In this document: positions 1 through 8,788 of the stretch, one piece after another
How positions within the stretch are numbered: the first letter of the stretch is position 1
Layout: each line of letters opens with the position of its first letter
Assembly (NCBI GenBank): GCA_015655015.1
Contig: JAATFV010000063.1
Location: forward strand, 62,001 to 126,000
Source: Chitinophagales bacterium
GTDB taxonomy: Bacteria > Bacteroidota > Bacteroidia > Chitinophagales > Chitinophagaceae
Length of the DNA: 64,000 bases
Reading direction: 5' to 3'
Translations under genes and position numbers: made by a program
Notes under the pieces: model-generated
Database searches by the model: none
Told to the model about the DNA's origin: nothing
Seen by the model: only the letters and a program-made list of their open reading frames with translations

Positions 1-1
1 G

Positions 2-454
2 CCCATGGGTATTCAGACAGGGAATGTTATTGAGGCCTTGCGTAAAGGAGCCGCCATCCTGGAACCGCATGGCATCGTTATGGTCCTTGAGCCGTTAAGC
101 GACACGCCGGACCTCTTCCTGCGTCATTCCGATCAGACCTACGCCATCTGCAAAGCGGTAAACAGTCCTTCCTGTAAGATCTTATTCGACATGTACCATA
201 TGCAGCGTAATGAAGGCGATCTCATTCACAATCTCGATCTCACGTACAGCGAGATCGCATATTTTCAGATCGGAAATAATCCGGGACGGAATGAGCCTAC
301 GACAGGTGAAATGGATTACAAGAACATTTTCAAACATATTTACAAAAAAGGATATAAAGGCATCCTGGGGATGGAACATGGTATTTCCCAACCCGGTAAG
401 GAAGGCGAGGCCGGCCTGATAAAAGCCTACCGGGACAGCGATAGCTTCCTGTAA
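2..454 (+). CDS. Hydroxypyruvate isomerase-like TIM-barrel protein (5' end outside window)
   Basis: C-terminal part of a sugar-phosphate isomerase/epimerase-fold protein. The frame is open to the window edge, so the gene starts upstream and the ATG at 5 need not be the start. Visible family features are the metal-ligand glutamate in VLEPLS, the LFDMYHMQ strand, the IGNNPGRNEPTTGE segment and the final MEHG. These match the hydroxypyruvate isomerase (Hyi) branch of the AP-endonuclease-2 fold. The expected role is aldose/ketose interconversion of a small sugar acid with a divalent metal; the substrate cannot be read from the sequence. It precedes an SDR reductase on the same strand by 115 bases, a common pairing in sugar-acid catabolism, though that gene has its own promoter-like box. 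Confidence 0.75.
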   Translation, partial: PMGIQTGNVIEALRKGAAILEPHGIVMVLEPLSDTPDLFLRHSDQTYAICKAVNSPSCKILFDMYHMQRNEGDLIHNLDLTYSEIAYFQIGNNPGRNEPTTGEMDYKNIFKHIYKKGYKGILGMEHGISQPGKEGEAGLIKAYRDSDSFL

Positions 455-540
455 GAGCCAACATCGTTAATTGTCGTCCATAATTTGATTTTCGCAAATA
501 ACGGATTGATATCTACAAACAGCAGCCATCTTTTACATGC

Positions 541-548
541 TACCTTTG
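541..548 (+). promoter_or_regulatory. Bacteroidota -7 promoter element before the SDR gene
   Basis: TACCTTTG matches the Bacteroidota TAnnTTTG -7 consensus exactly and lies 21 bases before the ATG at 570. No TTG sits at the usual spacing of about 19 bases upstream, so only the -7 half is supported. Confidence 0.45.
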
Positions 549-569
549 TAGTATAAAAAACAATTCACG

Positions 570-1334
570 ATGGAACTGAAAAATAAAATAGCGCTCGTTA
601 CCGGCGGCAGCCGCGGGCTGGGTAAAGACATGGCTTTACGCCTGGCGGAAAAAGGAATTGATGTCATCCTCACCTACAATAGCCGGGTGCAGGACGCACA
701 AGGAGTAGTAGCACAGATACAGCAGGGCGGCCAAAAAGCCGCAACACTCCAGCTCAATGCCGGCGATATCAAAAGCTTTGGTTCTTTTGCCACACAGCTG
801 CAAGCCGTTTTGCATAATACATTCGAAACTACCCATTTCGATTATCTTGTTAATAACGCAGGCATTGGCGGATATGCGCCCATTGCAGACGTAACCGAAG
901 ACATGTTCGATGAGCTGCTGAACATCCATTTTAAAGGGGTTTACTTCTTAACGCAAAAAATGCTGCCGTTGATGAACGATGGCGGGGGCATCGTTAATAT
1001 CTCTTCCGGCCTCACCCGTGTCTCCTTTCCCGGTTCTTCCGCTTATGCTTCTATGAAGGGCGCCACGGAGGTATTCACCCGTTACCTCGCCAAAGAATTG
1101 GGTGTACGGGGTATCAGGGCAAACATCATAGCCCCCGGAGCTGTCATGACGGATTTTGGCGGAGGGCATCTCAGAGACAATGAACAGCTAAAACAAATAG
1201 TAAGCAGTGTAACCGCGTTGGGCAGACCAGGCGTGGCAGAAGACATTGGCGGAGTGGTCGCTTTCTTATGCACGGAAGAAGCGCGCTGGGTCAATGGACA
1301 GCGCATAGAGGTATCCGGCGGTATGCAGCTGTAA
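570..1334 (+). CDS. SDR-family NAD(P)-dependent oxidoreductase
   Basis: A classical short-chain dehydrogenase/reductase of 254 residues, the usual length. The cofactor motif TGGSRGLG is at residues 11-18, NNAG at 95-98, catalytic Ser at about 146, Tyr159 and Lys163 in YASMK, and the C-terminal W-x-N-G-Q dinucleotide-sheet segment is present. It is a cytosolic NAD(P)-linked alcohol/ketone oxidoreductase of the FabG-like type. The arginine after TGGS suggests NADP(H) preference, by family knowledge. The substrate is unknown. It follows the Hyi-like gene and is closed by a strong terminator at 1385-1415, so it is probably transcribed alone or as the last gene of a short unit. Confidence 0.9.
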   Translation: MELKNKIALVTGGSRGLGKDMALRLAEKGIDVILTYNSRVQDAQGVVAQIQQGGQKAATLQLNAGDIKSFGSFATQLQAVLHNTFETTHFDYLVNNAGIGGYAPIADVTEDMFDELLNIHFKGVYFLTQKMLPLMNDGGGIVNISSGLTRVSFPGSSAYASMKGATEVFTRYLAKELGVRGIRANIIAPGAVMTDFGGGHLRDNEQLKQIVSSVTALGRPGVAEDIGGVVAFLCTEEARWVNGQRIEVSGGMQL

Positions 1335-1384
1335 TATTAAAGCTACATGATAGAACGAGGCTCGTACTTGCATTACATGCAGAA

Positions 1385-1415
1385 GGGGCTGTCTTCAGTA
1401 GGACAGCCCCTTTTT
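1385..1415 (+). terminator. Rho-independent terminator after the SDR gene
   Basis: A perfect 9-bp stem, GGGGCTGTC (1385-1393) with GACAGCCCC (1402-1410) and an 8-base loop, is followed by TTTTT. It lies between the SDR stop and the convergent Gfo/Idh stop at 1434. Confidence 0.9.
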
Positions 1416-1433
1416 ATTATCCGAAAACAAGGG

Positions 1434-2762
1434 TTAGAAAAATTTGGTGACACCGGGAACAGCGACGGGATAAAAGCCATCGGCATCCGGCAATACGGGA
1501 GGTGCAGCGCTAAAATCATAAGCGGCAGGCATAATATTCAGCCCGGAATGAAGCGCTTTATCCCATTCCACTTGCTGCCCGGAATAGGTGGCCAGCCTTC
1601 CCAAAATAGACGTCATCGAACTTTTGGCGCCTCTTTCAGCATCCCAAAACTTATATTCGCCTTTGGCGATAGCCTCGAACAATTCATCGTGCTCATTCTG
1701 ATAAGGCTGATTTTCTTTTGATTTATCAAACTGGTAGATCGTATTTCCCTTCGGATCGGTGATCCGGGCCTGATCGCAGAATACCTTACCTTTCGTCCCG
1801 ATCAGCAGCTCATCTACCTTACTCATCGTTCCCTTTTGATGCCGGCACTGACTGTTTAGAACAGCCCCGTTCGCATAATGAAATTCTACAAAATGATGAT
1901 CAAAGATCTGGCCGTAGTCTTTCCCCTTCCTCACTTCCCGGCCACCCATCCCCTGGGCCGTTACAGGATACCCCTCCAATGCCCAGTTGATCACATCTAA
2001 ATTATGGATATGCTGTTCGGTAATATGATCACCGCATAACCAGATAAAATAATACCAGTTGCGCATCTGGTATTCCATTTCCGTCCAGCCCGGCTGACGG
2101 GGATGTACCCATACCCCATCGTTGTTCCACCAGGCGTTGGCGCTTACAATATCTCCGATGGCTCCATCGTGCACCCGTTTCATCAGCTCCCGGTAAGAGG
2201 TCTGATAACGGCGCTGGAGCCCGACCACTACATTCAGCTTCTTTGCCTTCGCTTTTTCAGCCGCTGCCAGCACCCTTTCGATTCCGGCAGGATCGGTGGC
2301 TACCGGCTTTTCCATGAAGATCTGCTTGCTTTGATTGACGGCCTCTTCAAAATGGATAGGCCGGAATCCGGGAGGGGTAGCCAATATCACTACATCTGCC
2401 AGGGCCATGGCCTTTTTATACGCATCGAAACCGGTGAACTTATTCTCTTCCTTTACCTGCACCCTGCCCTTCTTGTCTTCCAGGGCCTCCAGGATATTGT
2501 TATAGCTGGTATCCAGCCGGTCTCTGAATGCATCTGCCATGGCGACTAACTGCACATTTTGTTTGGTGCTCAAAGCCTGAACAGCGGCGCCCGTGCCCCG
2601 TCCTCCGCAACCGATCAGCGCTATTTTAATAACGTTGTCAGCCCCGGAAAAAAAGTTTGCCCTGGAAAGAAAAGGTGCGGCAAGCACACCGCCTGCCAGT
2701 AAGGAGGATTTTTTAACAAAATCCCTTCTGCTTTGATCGTGATTGGGTCGTTGCTGATTCAT
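1434..2762 (-). CDS. Tat-exported Gfo/Idh/MocA family oxidoreductase
   Basis: A 442-residue NAD(P)-dependent dehydrogenase with a twin-arginine leader (SRRDFVKK at residues 11-18, then a hydrophobic stretch ending near APFLSRA). The Rossmann motif GCGGRGTGAA follows the strand IKIALI, and EKPVATDP is the Gfo/Idh/MocA signature with its catalytic lysine. The C-terminal half has the alpha/beta substrate domain with a conserved HNLDVINW. Tat export fits a folded, cofactor-loaded periplasmic enzyme. Bacteroidota carry many such proteins acting on sugars or cyclitols. The substrate is not deducible. It lies downstream of the FGE-fold gene on the same strand, separated by 99 bases that contain a small tandem repeat. 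Confidence 0.88.
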   Translation of the reverse strand: MNQQRPNHDQSRRDFVKKSSLLAGGVLAAPFLSRANFFSGADNVIKIALIGCGGRGTGAAVQALSTKQNVQLVAMADAFRDRLDTSYNNILEALEDKKGRVQVKEENKFTGFDAYKKAMALADVVILATPPGFRPIHFEEAVNQSKQIFMEKPVATDPAGIERVLAAAEKAKAKKLNVVVGLQRRYQTSYRELMKRVHDGAIGDIVSANAWWNNDGVWVHPRQPGWTEMEYQMRNWYYFIWLCGDHITEQHIHNLDVINWALEGYPVTAQGMGGREVRKGKDYGQIFDHHFVEFHYANGAVLNSQCRHQKGTMSKVDELLIGTKGKVFCDQARITDPKGNTIYQFDKSKENQPYQNEHDELFEAIAKGEYKFWDAERGAKSSMTSILGRLATYSGQQVEWDKALHSGLNIMPAAYDFSAAPPVLPDADGFYPVAVPGVTKFF

Positions 2763-2806
2763 ATAACTGCAGTTTAAAATGAACGGTGAATGGTTATGTA
2801 ATTATA

Positions 2807-2852
2807 GATGCTGTCCTAAATGATAGATGCTGTCCTGTATGGATGCTGTCCT
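2807..2852. repeat. Three short tandem copies of GATGCTGTCCT
   Basis: GATGCTGTCCT occurs at 2807-2817, 2826-2836 and 2842-2852 with spacings of 19 and 16 bases. The second and third copies are each followed by GTATGG. It fills the gap between the FGE-fold gene stop (2862) and the Gfo/Idh start (2762). It looks like slipped-strand duplication; a regulatory role is only a possibility. Confidence 0.8.
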
Positions 2853-2861
2853 GTATGGTCT

Positions 2862-3848
2862 TTATTTAAGCGTTAAAAATTGATTAAAGAAAAGGTCCGC
2901 GGCAGCGGCATCCGGCTGTTTTACCGGCCGGACAACCCGAAAACCGATAAAAGGCGCATCCGTGTTCCACCATTTGCTTCGGGGGATCTGCGGATCCCTT
3001 GCGTTCCATTTCTTATCGGAAGGCAGCCGGGCCGCGCAACGCAGCAAGGCCCTGTCATCGCGGAAGCTACCCCCTCTTAAGGTGATCGGGTATTTGGTGA
3101 CCGGCGGCAGGGAAGGGTTGTCCGGGTGATCCTTTATCTTCTCAAAATAGTCTCCTGCATATTGATCCAATGTCCATTCGGCGACATTACCCAGCATATC
3201 ATATAAGCCCCAGGCATTCGGTTTCAGCTGTTTTACAGCATGGTATTTATTATCGCTGTTGCCGTTATACCAGGCATAATCGTTCAGGGAGCCTGCATCG
3301 TCCCCGAAGGGATAAGCCGTGGAAGAGCCTGCCCGGCAGGCATATTCCCATTCAGCCTCTGTCGGCAGGCGATAAAAAATACCTGTCTTTTTGTAGAGCC
3401 ATTTGCAGTACATGATAGCGGCATACTGGCTCAGGCTATTGGCAGGAAACCCGCCGGTCTTTCCCATGCCCAATGTAAAATCTATATAAGGGGGGCTGGG
3501 CCTGGTAATGCCATCCGGTACAGGAACAGGGTCCTGTGACTCATCCTGAAAAAGGATATATTCTTCATACGTCACTTCATGCTCCTCCATCCAAAAGGAG
3601 TCGACAGTAACTTTTGATACAGGCCCTTCGTCCGGACGATGCCCCTTTTCTTTTTCCAGGCTCCCCATTGAAAAGACACCTGCCGGGACAGGCACCATTT
3701 TAAAAGAGACCGTGGAATTAGGTATTTTCTGCTCGAAGGCCTGAAAAGGGATCCCGCCGGACTGGGCATGAGCGGATCGGGACATCAGCAAGATAATAGC
3801 AAGACCTGTTAAAAGGGGCTTATGACAAGAGATCGTGGGTTGCTGCAT
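2862..3848 (-). CDS. FGE/SUMF1-fold exported protein lacking catalytic cysteines
   Basis: Start chosen at the ATG at 3848, which opens a good Sec signal peptide (residues 1-29, ending SRSAHAQ); an in-frame ATG at 3917 would add 23 residues ahead of it. The mature part is a formylglycine-generating-enzyme-sulfatase domain: PAGVFSMGS near 56-63, EVTYEEY, LPTEAEWEYACRAG at 161-174, GLYDMLGNVAEW at 214-225, RGGSF at 258-262 and GFRVVR near the end. In true FGE two cysteines follow RGGS. Here the segment reads RGGSFRDDRALLRCAAR and keeps only the last cysteine (271). I infer a binding or structural member, not an active sulfatase-maturing enzyme. No sulfatase gene is nearby. The ApbE gene is 93 bases upstream on the same strand. 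Confidence 0.85.
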   Translation of the reverse strand: MQQPTISCHKPLLTGLAIILLMSRSAHAQSGGIPFQAFEQKIPNSTVSFKMVPVPAGVFSMGSLEKEKGHRPDEGPVSKVTVDSFWMEEHEVTYEEYILFQDESQDPVPVPDGITRPSPPYIDFTLGMGKTGGFPANSLSQYAAIMYCKWLYKKTGIFYRLPTEAEWEYACRAGSSTAYPFGDDAGSLNDYAWYNGNSDNKYHAVKQLKPNAWGLYDMLGNVAEWTLDQYAGDYFEKIKDHPDNPSLPPVTKYPITLRGGSFRDDRALLRCAARLPSDKKWNARDPQIPRSKWWNTDAPFIGFRVVRPVKQPDAAAADLFFNQFLTLK

Positions 3849-3941
3849 CGGTTGATAATGATAACTGTATTTGAAACAATCCTGAATCCACAGGATCCTG
3901 TAAATTAGATTCAGCAATATAATTAAAATATACCGATGAGC

Positions 3942-4979
3942 TTATTCAGGCTGCAAGGAATCTGCCCGGTTAATTTGATATTTTCTAAAATTTACGGAGC
4001 TTTTCTGAATTATTTTCCCATTTCTGTTTTCGGTAATAAATAAGGCTCCTCCCGGGAAATTCCGGATCAACCGCAGGGACTTCCGTAAAGGCAGGATGCT
4101 GCAGGCCGTGGCGAGCCAGTCGGCCGTAGCGCCATCGGCAGCAATAGCAGTGACATTTCGCGTGCGGGTAAGGCCAATGCCTGTCCGGGGGTCAACGATA
4201 TGGGAATACCGTTTGCCATTAAATTCCACATACTGGTATATGTCACCGGAGGTGGCGACAGCCATATGCCGGAGCAATAATAAATTGGGCATGATCGCTT
4301 CTTTTTCACCGGGTGCATTGATACCGATCACCCATCCTTGCCGGTCCGGAGGTGACTGGCCGAGGACGATCTTGCCGCCGGCATTTACCATGGCGGAAGG
4401 AAAACCGGCGTCTTTCAGCAGGTCCAGGGCGGCCTGCGCTACAAACCCTTTCCCCAGACCGCCAACGTCCAGTTTCATCCCCGGCCGCTCCAGCCATACC
4501 GAATGAAACAGCATATCCAGGTGTACATAACGATACCCCGTTTTTTGCAGCGCAGCAGCCAGAGAGTCTTTATTGGGAAAGACCCTGGTCTTACGCGCCG
4601 TACGCCAAAGTCGCACAATGGGCCCGATCGTTATATCATAACGGCCCCCGCTCAACCGGGCAGCTTCGAGGGACCTCCAAAGGATGTCGAACAAGGGCGG
4701 AGATACGGGCACAAAACGACCCTGACCGCTGGTGGCGCTTAACCGGTTGATCTCACTGCTATCGATATAATCGCTCAATAACCCATTCAGCGTATCCGCC
4801 ACCCTGAAAGCCGCTGTGGCCGCTCCGGCTGCCGCCGCCGAATCTGCGGCATAAAGGGTGATCGTAAATGGCGAGCCCATTTCGGGCCGTTCAAAAATAT
4901 ATTTTTTTTGCCCATTGGTGATTTTTCCTGACAATAGGAGAAGCGGAAATAAACGAAAGAATATAAAAAGCTTTTTCAT
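3942..4979 (-). CDS. apbE: FAD:protein FMN transferase (ApbE family)
   Basis: An exported flavinyltransferase that moves FMN from FAD onto a Thr/Ser of target periplasmic or membrane redox proteins. ATG at 4979 is preferred; a TTG at 4991 would add only four residues. Residues 1-23 form a Sec signal peptide without a lipobox cysteine. Family motifs are visible: EMGSPFTIT, the segment RYDITIGPIVRLW, LDVGGLGKGFVAQAALD, NAGGKIVLG, and the metal-binding C-terminal SHIVDPRTG followed by TAIAADGATADWLATA. Length (345 residues) is normal. No obvious flavinylation target lies next door. It is divergent from the nucleoside hydrolase gene across a 51-base gap that must hold both promoters. Confidence 0.92.
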   Translation of the reverse strand: MKKLFIFFRLFPLLLLSGKITNGQKKYIFERPEMGSPFTITLYAADSAAAAGAATAAFRVADTLNGLLSDYIDSSEINRLSATSGQGRFVPVSPPLFDILWRSLEAARLSGGRYDITIGPIVRLWRTARKTRVFPNKDSLAAALQKTGYRYVHLDMLFHSVWLERPGMKLDVGGLGKGFVAQAALDLLKDAGFPSAMVNAGGKIVLGQSPPDRQGWVIGINAPGEKEAIMPNLLLLRHMAVATSGDIYQYVEFNGKRYSHIVDPRTGIGLTRTRNVTAIAADGATADWLATACSILPLRKSLRLIRNFPGGALFITENRNGKIIQKSSVNFRKYQINRADSLQPE

Positions 4980-5030
4980 CCGTAAATTCAATCTAATTTC
5001 ATGTAATGTAAATCAAACCGCCTTCACTAT

Positions 5031-6098
5031 ATGCCGAAAACGATCCTCCTTATCCTTTTCTTTTTTGCCTGTTCCGGTTATGCCGTTTCGCAAAATACAA
5101 CAAGTCCAGTCCCCGTCATCTTCGATACGGATATAGGGCCTGACTATGACGATGTGGGCGCCATTACCTTGCTGCATGCTTTTGCAGACAGCGGGAAAGC
5201 GGATATACTGGCTACGATCGCCAGCAATAAATATGAAGGCATTGCAGCCATTCTCAATCTGTTCAACACCTATTTCCATCGGCCCGGGATCCCCATCGGC
5301 GTACCGAAAGGAGAGGCCGTCGATCAGCGTGACGGACAACACTGGACGGACAGCCTGTTATTAAAATACCCGCACGCGATCCGAAAGAACAGTGAAGTAC
5401 CGGATGCCGTTGAATTATATCGGAAAATATTGTCTTCACAGCCGGATCATACCGTCGTGATCATCACGGTCGGATTCCTGACCAATCTATCCCATCTCCT
5501 TCAATCCGGGCCGGACAACTATTCCCGGCTGGACGGAAAGGCGCTGGTCCGGCAAAAAGTGCGACAGCTGGTATCGATGGCCGGAACTTTTCCGAAAGGA
5601 AAAGAGTTCAATGTTTTTAAGGATGCAGAAGCATCCCTGTATGTTTTCACCCATTGGCCGGGGCCTGTTCTGTTCAGTGGATTCGAGATCGGGAAAAAAA
5701 TAAAATGCGGCCTTCCGCTCATCCATGATGAGACTATCCGGAACAGTCCGGTGGCCGATGCGTTCCGGATTTGCATTCCCCTGGCGGCCGAAGATGCGGC
5801 GGGGAGAAGCAGCTGGGATGAGACCGCTGTGCTGGTTGGGGTTACCGGATACGCTCCTTATTACAAGATACGCACGGGCCGGATACAGATAGATGCCGAT
5901 GGCGGCAATACCTGGCTGGATGCCAATGACAGCGGCTCATCCCGGGAGGCTCATAACGGCATCTCTTCTCCCGGCGACGGCAGCGGGCAGGCGTACCTGC
6001 TGGAAGACCAGTCTCCGATAGCCGTACAGGCTCTGATAGACAGGCTGATCAGGCATCAGCCGACAAGTTACCATATAACGTTGCCACATAATTTATAG
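5031..6098 (+). CDS. Exported nucleoside hydrolase (IunH superfamily)
   Basis: A 355-residue inosine-uridine-preferring nucleoside hydrolase fold enzyme with a Sec signal peptide (residues 1-20). The calcium-binding aspartate cluster, normally DTDxxxDDAxA, is present as FDTDIGPDYDD at 31-41. It is expected to split N-ribosidic bonds of nucleosides or a related glycoside in the periplasm. Bacteroidota have many exported paralogues, and a different sugar substrate is possible. Its TAG stop (6096-6098) directly abuts the TAG stop of the convergent amine oxidase gene (6099-6101), with no room for a separate terminator. Confidence 0.85.
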   Translation: MPKTILLILFFFACSGYAVSQNTTSPVPVIFDTDIGPDYDDVGAITLLHAFADSGKADILATIASNKYEGIAAILNLFNTYFHRPGIPIGVPKGEAVDQRDGQHWTDSLLLKYPHAIRKNSEVPDAVELYRKILSSQPDHTVVIITVGFLTNLSHLLQSGPDNYSRLDGKALVRQKVRQLVSMAGTFPKGKEFNVFKDAEASLYVFTHWPGPVLFSGFEIGKKIKCGLPLIHDETIRNSPVADAFRICIPLAAEDAAGRSSWDETAVLVGVTGYAPYYKIRTGRIQIDADGGNTWLDANDSGSSREAHNGISSPGDGSGQAYLLEDQSPIAVQALIDRLIRHQPTSYHITLPHNL

Positions 6099-7244
6099 CT
6101 ACCAGATCGAAGGCCTGGCCAGGGAGAACGGAGATATATCCAGGGTTGTTTTTTCACCGGTGGCCATTTCACTTAATAGCTTACCTGTCAGACTGCTGAA
6201 TTTAAACCCATGCCCCGAGCAGGGACTGGCAATAATGATGTTCTTATATTCCGGGTGATAGTCTATGATAAAGTTGCTATCCGGCGTATTGGTATACATG
6301 CATACGGAGGAAGAATGGAACGCAGGGTCCATATTAAAATAATTCGCTGCGATCTCCATTATATCATCGATTTCCTGCGGACTGACCTTTTGGGTAAGCT
6401 CATCCGGCTTTACGGGCTGCCCGGCATGATGATACGCTATTTTTATACCGGCGCCTAAGTCCGGAAATCCATAGAACATTTTTCCAGGAAGGTATTCCCA
6501 TATATAAACAGGCAGGTTCTGAGGAAGGAAATAAGGTTGTGACCGGCTATTTCTGTTGGTCAACCAATAGAGCGCCTGTCGGGCGATCGTAAGCGGTAAA
6601 TGCAGACCTATCCCGGCGGCTAAGCTACCCGCCCAGGCGCCGGCGCTGATGATCAGCTTTTCCGTATGGTACTTTCCTTTGGAAGTAATGAGCTCTATTT
6701 TGTCATCCTGAGGAATAATATTCAATACCATCTCCTCATAACGAAGGGAAACCCCGTTTTTCTGCGCCTGTTCCAGAAAAGTGGTGATGCATTTTTCCGG
6801 AAAAAGGATACCGGCCTCTTTTTCCAACACCCCAACGGTATGGGAAGGGGGATTTAAGGCGGGAAATCGCTTTTGCAGTTCGGAAAATGATAAATACTCA
6901 TAAGCGATCCCGTGGGTCTCAGCGCTTAACCTTGCCCCTGTGACCACCGCCGCGTCCTCCTTTCCCAGCATCAGTCCCCCGGTTTTTAAAAAGAGCTGTT
7001 TACCCGAAACGCTCTCTATCTCAGACCAGCACCGATAGGCTTCTTTTAAAAAAGGAACATACACCGGGTCTTCGTAATAAGCCTGGCGGATAATCCTGCT
7101 CTGCCCATGAGAGGAGCCAAAGGCGTGCGGCGGGGTAAACCGATCAATACCAGCCACTTTTTTGCCGGTCCCTGAAAGATGATACAGCGCCGAGCTGCCA
7201 TTCGCGCCCAAACCCAGAACGATCACATCGAAAACCTCCTCCAT
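6099..7244 (-). CDS. SolA/monomeric sarcosine oxidase-type FAD amine oxidase
   Basis: A 381-residue FAD-dependent oxidase of the monomeric sarcosine oxidase / N-methyl-tryptophan oxidase family. The FAD-binding GLGANG is at 11-16, followed by GSSHGQSRIIRQAY, a family hallmark. Cys315 in VCMYTNTPD is at the position used for covalent flavin attachment in sarcosine oxidase, and SGHGFKFS is at about 343-350. It should oxidise a secondary N-methyl amino acid to the amine, formaldehyde and peroxide in the cytosol; which amine is not determinable. It is convergent with the nucleoside hydrolase and divergent from the thioredoxin-like gene over 179 bases. Confidence 0.87.
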   Translation of the reverse strand: MEEVFDVIVLGLGANGSSALYHLSGTGKKVAGIDRFTPPHAFGSSHGQSRIIRQAYYEDPVYVPFLKEAYRCWSEIESVSGKQLFLKTGGLMLGKEDAAVVTGARLSAETHGIAYEYLSFSELQKRFPALNPPSHTVGVLEKEAGILFPEKCITTFLEQAQKNGVSLRYEEMVLNIIPQDDKIELITSKGKYHTEKLIISAGAWAGSLAAGIGLHLPLTIARQALYWLTNRNSRSQPYFLPQNLPVYIWEYLPGKMFYGFPDLGAGIKIAYHHAGQPVKPDELTQKVSPQEIDDIMEIAANYFNMDPAFHSSSVCMYTNTPDSNFIIDYHPEYKNIIIASPCSGHGFKFSSLTGKLLSEMATGEKTTLDISPFSLARPSIW

Positions 7245-7423
7245 AAAATACTACTTTCTGCAATATAAGTTATTTATCAGGTGGCCCCCCCTATTTTGCC
7301 GCTTATCCAATTGCTGCACCTTTGTCCGCTGGCCGACAAAACAACGTTAAATCTTATCTAAACTTAGCACTGATCTTCCGGACAATACCAGAAGATTGTA
7401 AATTCAATCACAAACATACAACC

Positions 7424-8677
7424 ATGCAAAAAAAGCTCCTTTCGATCTGCACAGCATCCACGCTGCTGTTGCTTCTTTCACTCTTTGGCCAGGCCCAGGA
7501 CAAAGGCGTTCATTTTGAGCACGAGCTCAGCTGGACGGCTATTCAGGCAAAGGCAAAGGCTGAGAACAAGTATATCTTCATGGATTGCTTTACCACCTGG
7601 TGCGGTCCCTGTAAGTATATGAGCAGCACTATTTTTCCGCAGGAGGAATGCGGAAATTTCTTCAACGATAAATTCGTCTGTGTGAAAGTACAGCTCGATA
7701 CTTCCAAAAATGATAATGAAAATGTGAAGAGCTGGTACCAGGACGGACATGATCTGATGCAGCTGTATCATGTCAATGCCTTCCCTACCTTCCTCGTTTT
7801 TGCTCCGGACGGCCACATAGTTCACCGCCTGGTAGGCGGAGACAGGGATGCCAAAGACTTTATCGTCAGGGCCAAAGACGCACTTGATCCTGATAAGCAA
7901 TATTATACCTTATTAAACAAATATAAGGCCGGCCAGAAGGACTCCTCCTTTTTACGCCGGCTCGCCGAACAGTCCGTCCAGGCTTATGATATGGAAAATG
8001 CCAAGCTGGTAGCGAAGGCCTATTTCGCTACGCAGAAGAATGTCTATACCCAGCCCTGCCTTGAGCTTATGGATAAACTGACCACCAGCACCAAAGACGA
8101 AGGATTTGTCCTATTTCTGAATCATGCTGCACAAGTAGACAAAGTGTTAGGTAAAGGAAAAGCAGAGAAGAAAGTAAACGATCTCCTGTCGCGTGAATAC
8201 GTTTATTCAAAAATATTCAAGAGGGATTCACCGGCCCCGGATTGGAATGCCCTGCAAACCTCCCTCGCGGCCCAATATCCTGCCCAGGCCCCCGAGATCA
8301 TCGAAAAGAGCAAAGTCATTTATTATCAGCAAAAAGGAGACTGGGAGCATTTCCAGACAGCTGTTGTCTCCTATATGAAGAAATACGGCGACGGCGCCAG
8401 CCCCGAAGAGCTGAATGAATATGCCTGGACCGTCTTCCAGAAATGCCCGGACATGAACTGCGTAACGGAAGCGCTGGAATGGAGCAAACGTTCTTTCAAA
8501 GACAATCAAAGTCCCGGGTACATGGATACCTATGCCAATATTCTCTATAAAATGGGTAAGAAGGACGATGCCATCGCCATGGAAGAAAAAGCGATCAACA
8601 TGGCCGATCCGGCTACGAAGGCAAGCCTCCAGCCTACGCTGGACAAAATGAAGAAAGGTGAAAAGACCTGGGATTAA
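7424..8677 (+). CDS. Exported thioredoxin-fold protein with helical C-terminal region
   Basis: Start taken at ATG 7424, which gives a clean signal peptide (residues 1-24, ending FGQAQ). A TTG further upstream at 7322 is in frame but would bury the leader. A thioredoxin domain follows with the active site WCGPC at 59-63 and the cis-proline segment NAFPTFLVF, so it is probably a periplasmic thiol-disulfide oxidoreductase. Residues from about 150 to the end are mostly helical, and the last part (YMDTYANILYKMGKKDDA) looks like a TPR-type hairpin. Target proteins are unknown. The gene stands alone and is followed by a 13-bp stem hairpin. Confidence 0.85.
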   Translation: MQKKLLSICTASTLLLLLSLFGQAQDKGVHFEHELSWTAIQAKAKAENKYIFMDCFTTWCGPCKYMSSTIFPQEECGNFFNDKFVCVKVQLDTSKNDNENVKSWYQDGHDLMQLYHVNAFPTFLVFAPDGHIVHRLVGGDRDAKDFIVRAKDALDPDKQYYTLLNKYKAGQKDSSFLRRLAEQSVQAYDMENAKLVAKAYFATQKNVYTQPCLELMDKLTTSTKDEGFVLFLNHAAQVDKVLGKGKAEKKVNDLLSREYVYSKIFKRDSPAPDWNALQTSLAAQYPAQAPEIIEKSKVIYYQQKGDWEHFQTAVVSYMKKYGDGASPEELNEYAWTVFQKCPDMNCVTEALEWSKRSFKDNQSPGYMDTYANILYKMGKKDDAIAMEEKAINMADPATKASLQPTLDKMKKGEKTWD

Positions 8678-8700
8678 CCCGGCATAGACTGAATATTCAG

Positions 8701-8738
8701 GAAGCCGGTAGAGTTTGCTTTCTTACTCTACCGGCTTC
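8701..8738. terminator. Hairpin between convergent genes
   Basis: A perfect 13-bp stem, GAAGCCGGTAGAG (8701-8713) with CTCTACCGGCTTC (8726-8738) and a 12-base loop. The 3' side is pyrimidine-rich (TCTCTCTGACTT), not a pure T-run. It sits between the thioredoxin-fold gene and the convergent YcxB-like gene, so it probably ends the plus-strand transcript. Confidence 0.7.
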
Positions 8739-8788
8739 TCTCTGACTTATCTTTCCTTAGCGCCCTGCCTCTCCAACAGACAATATTA

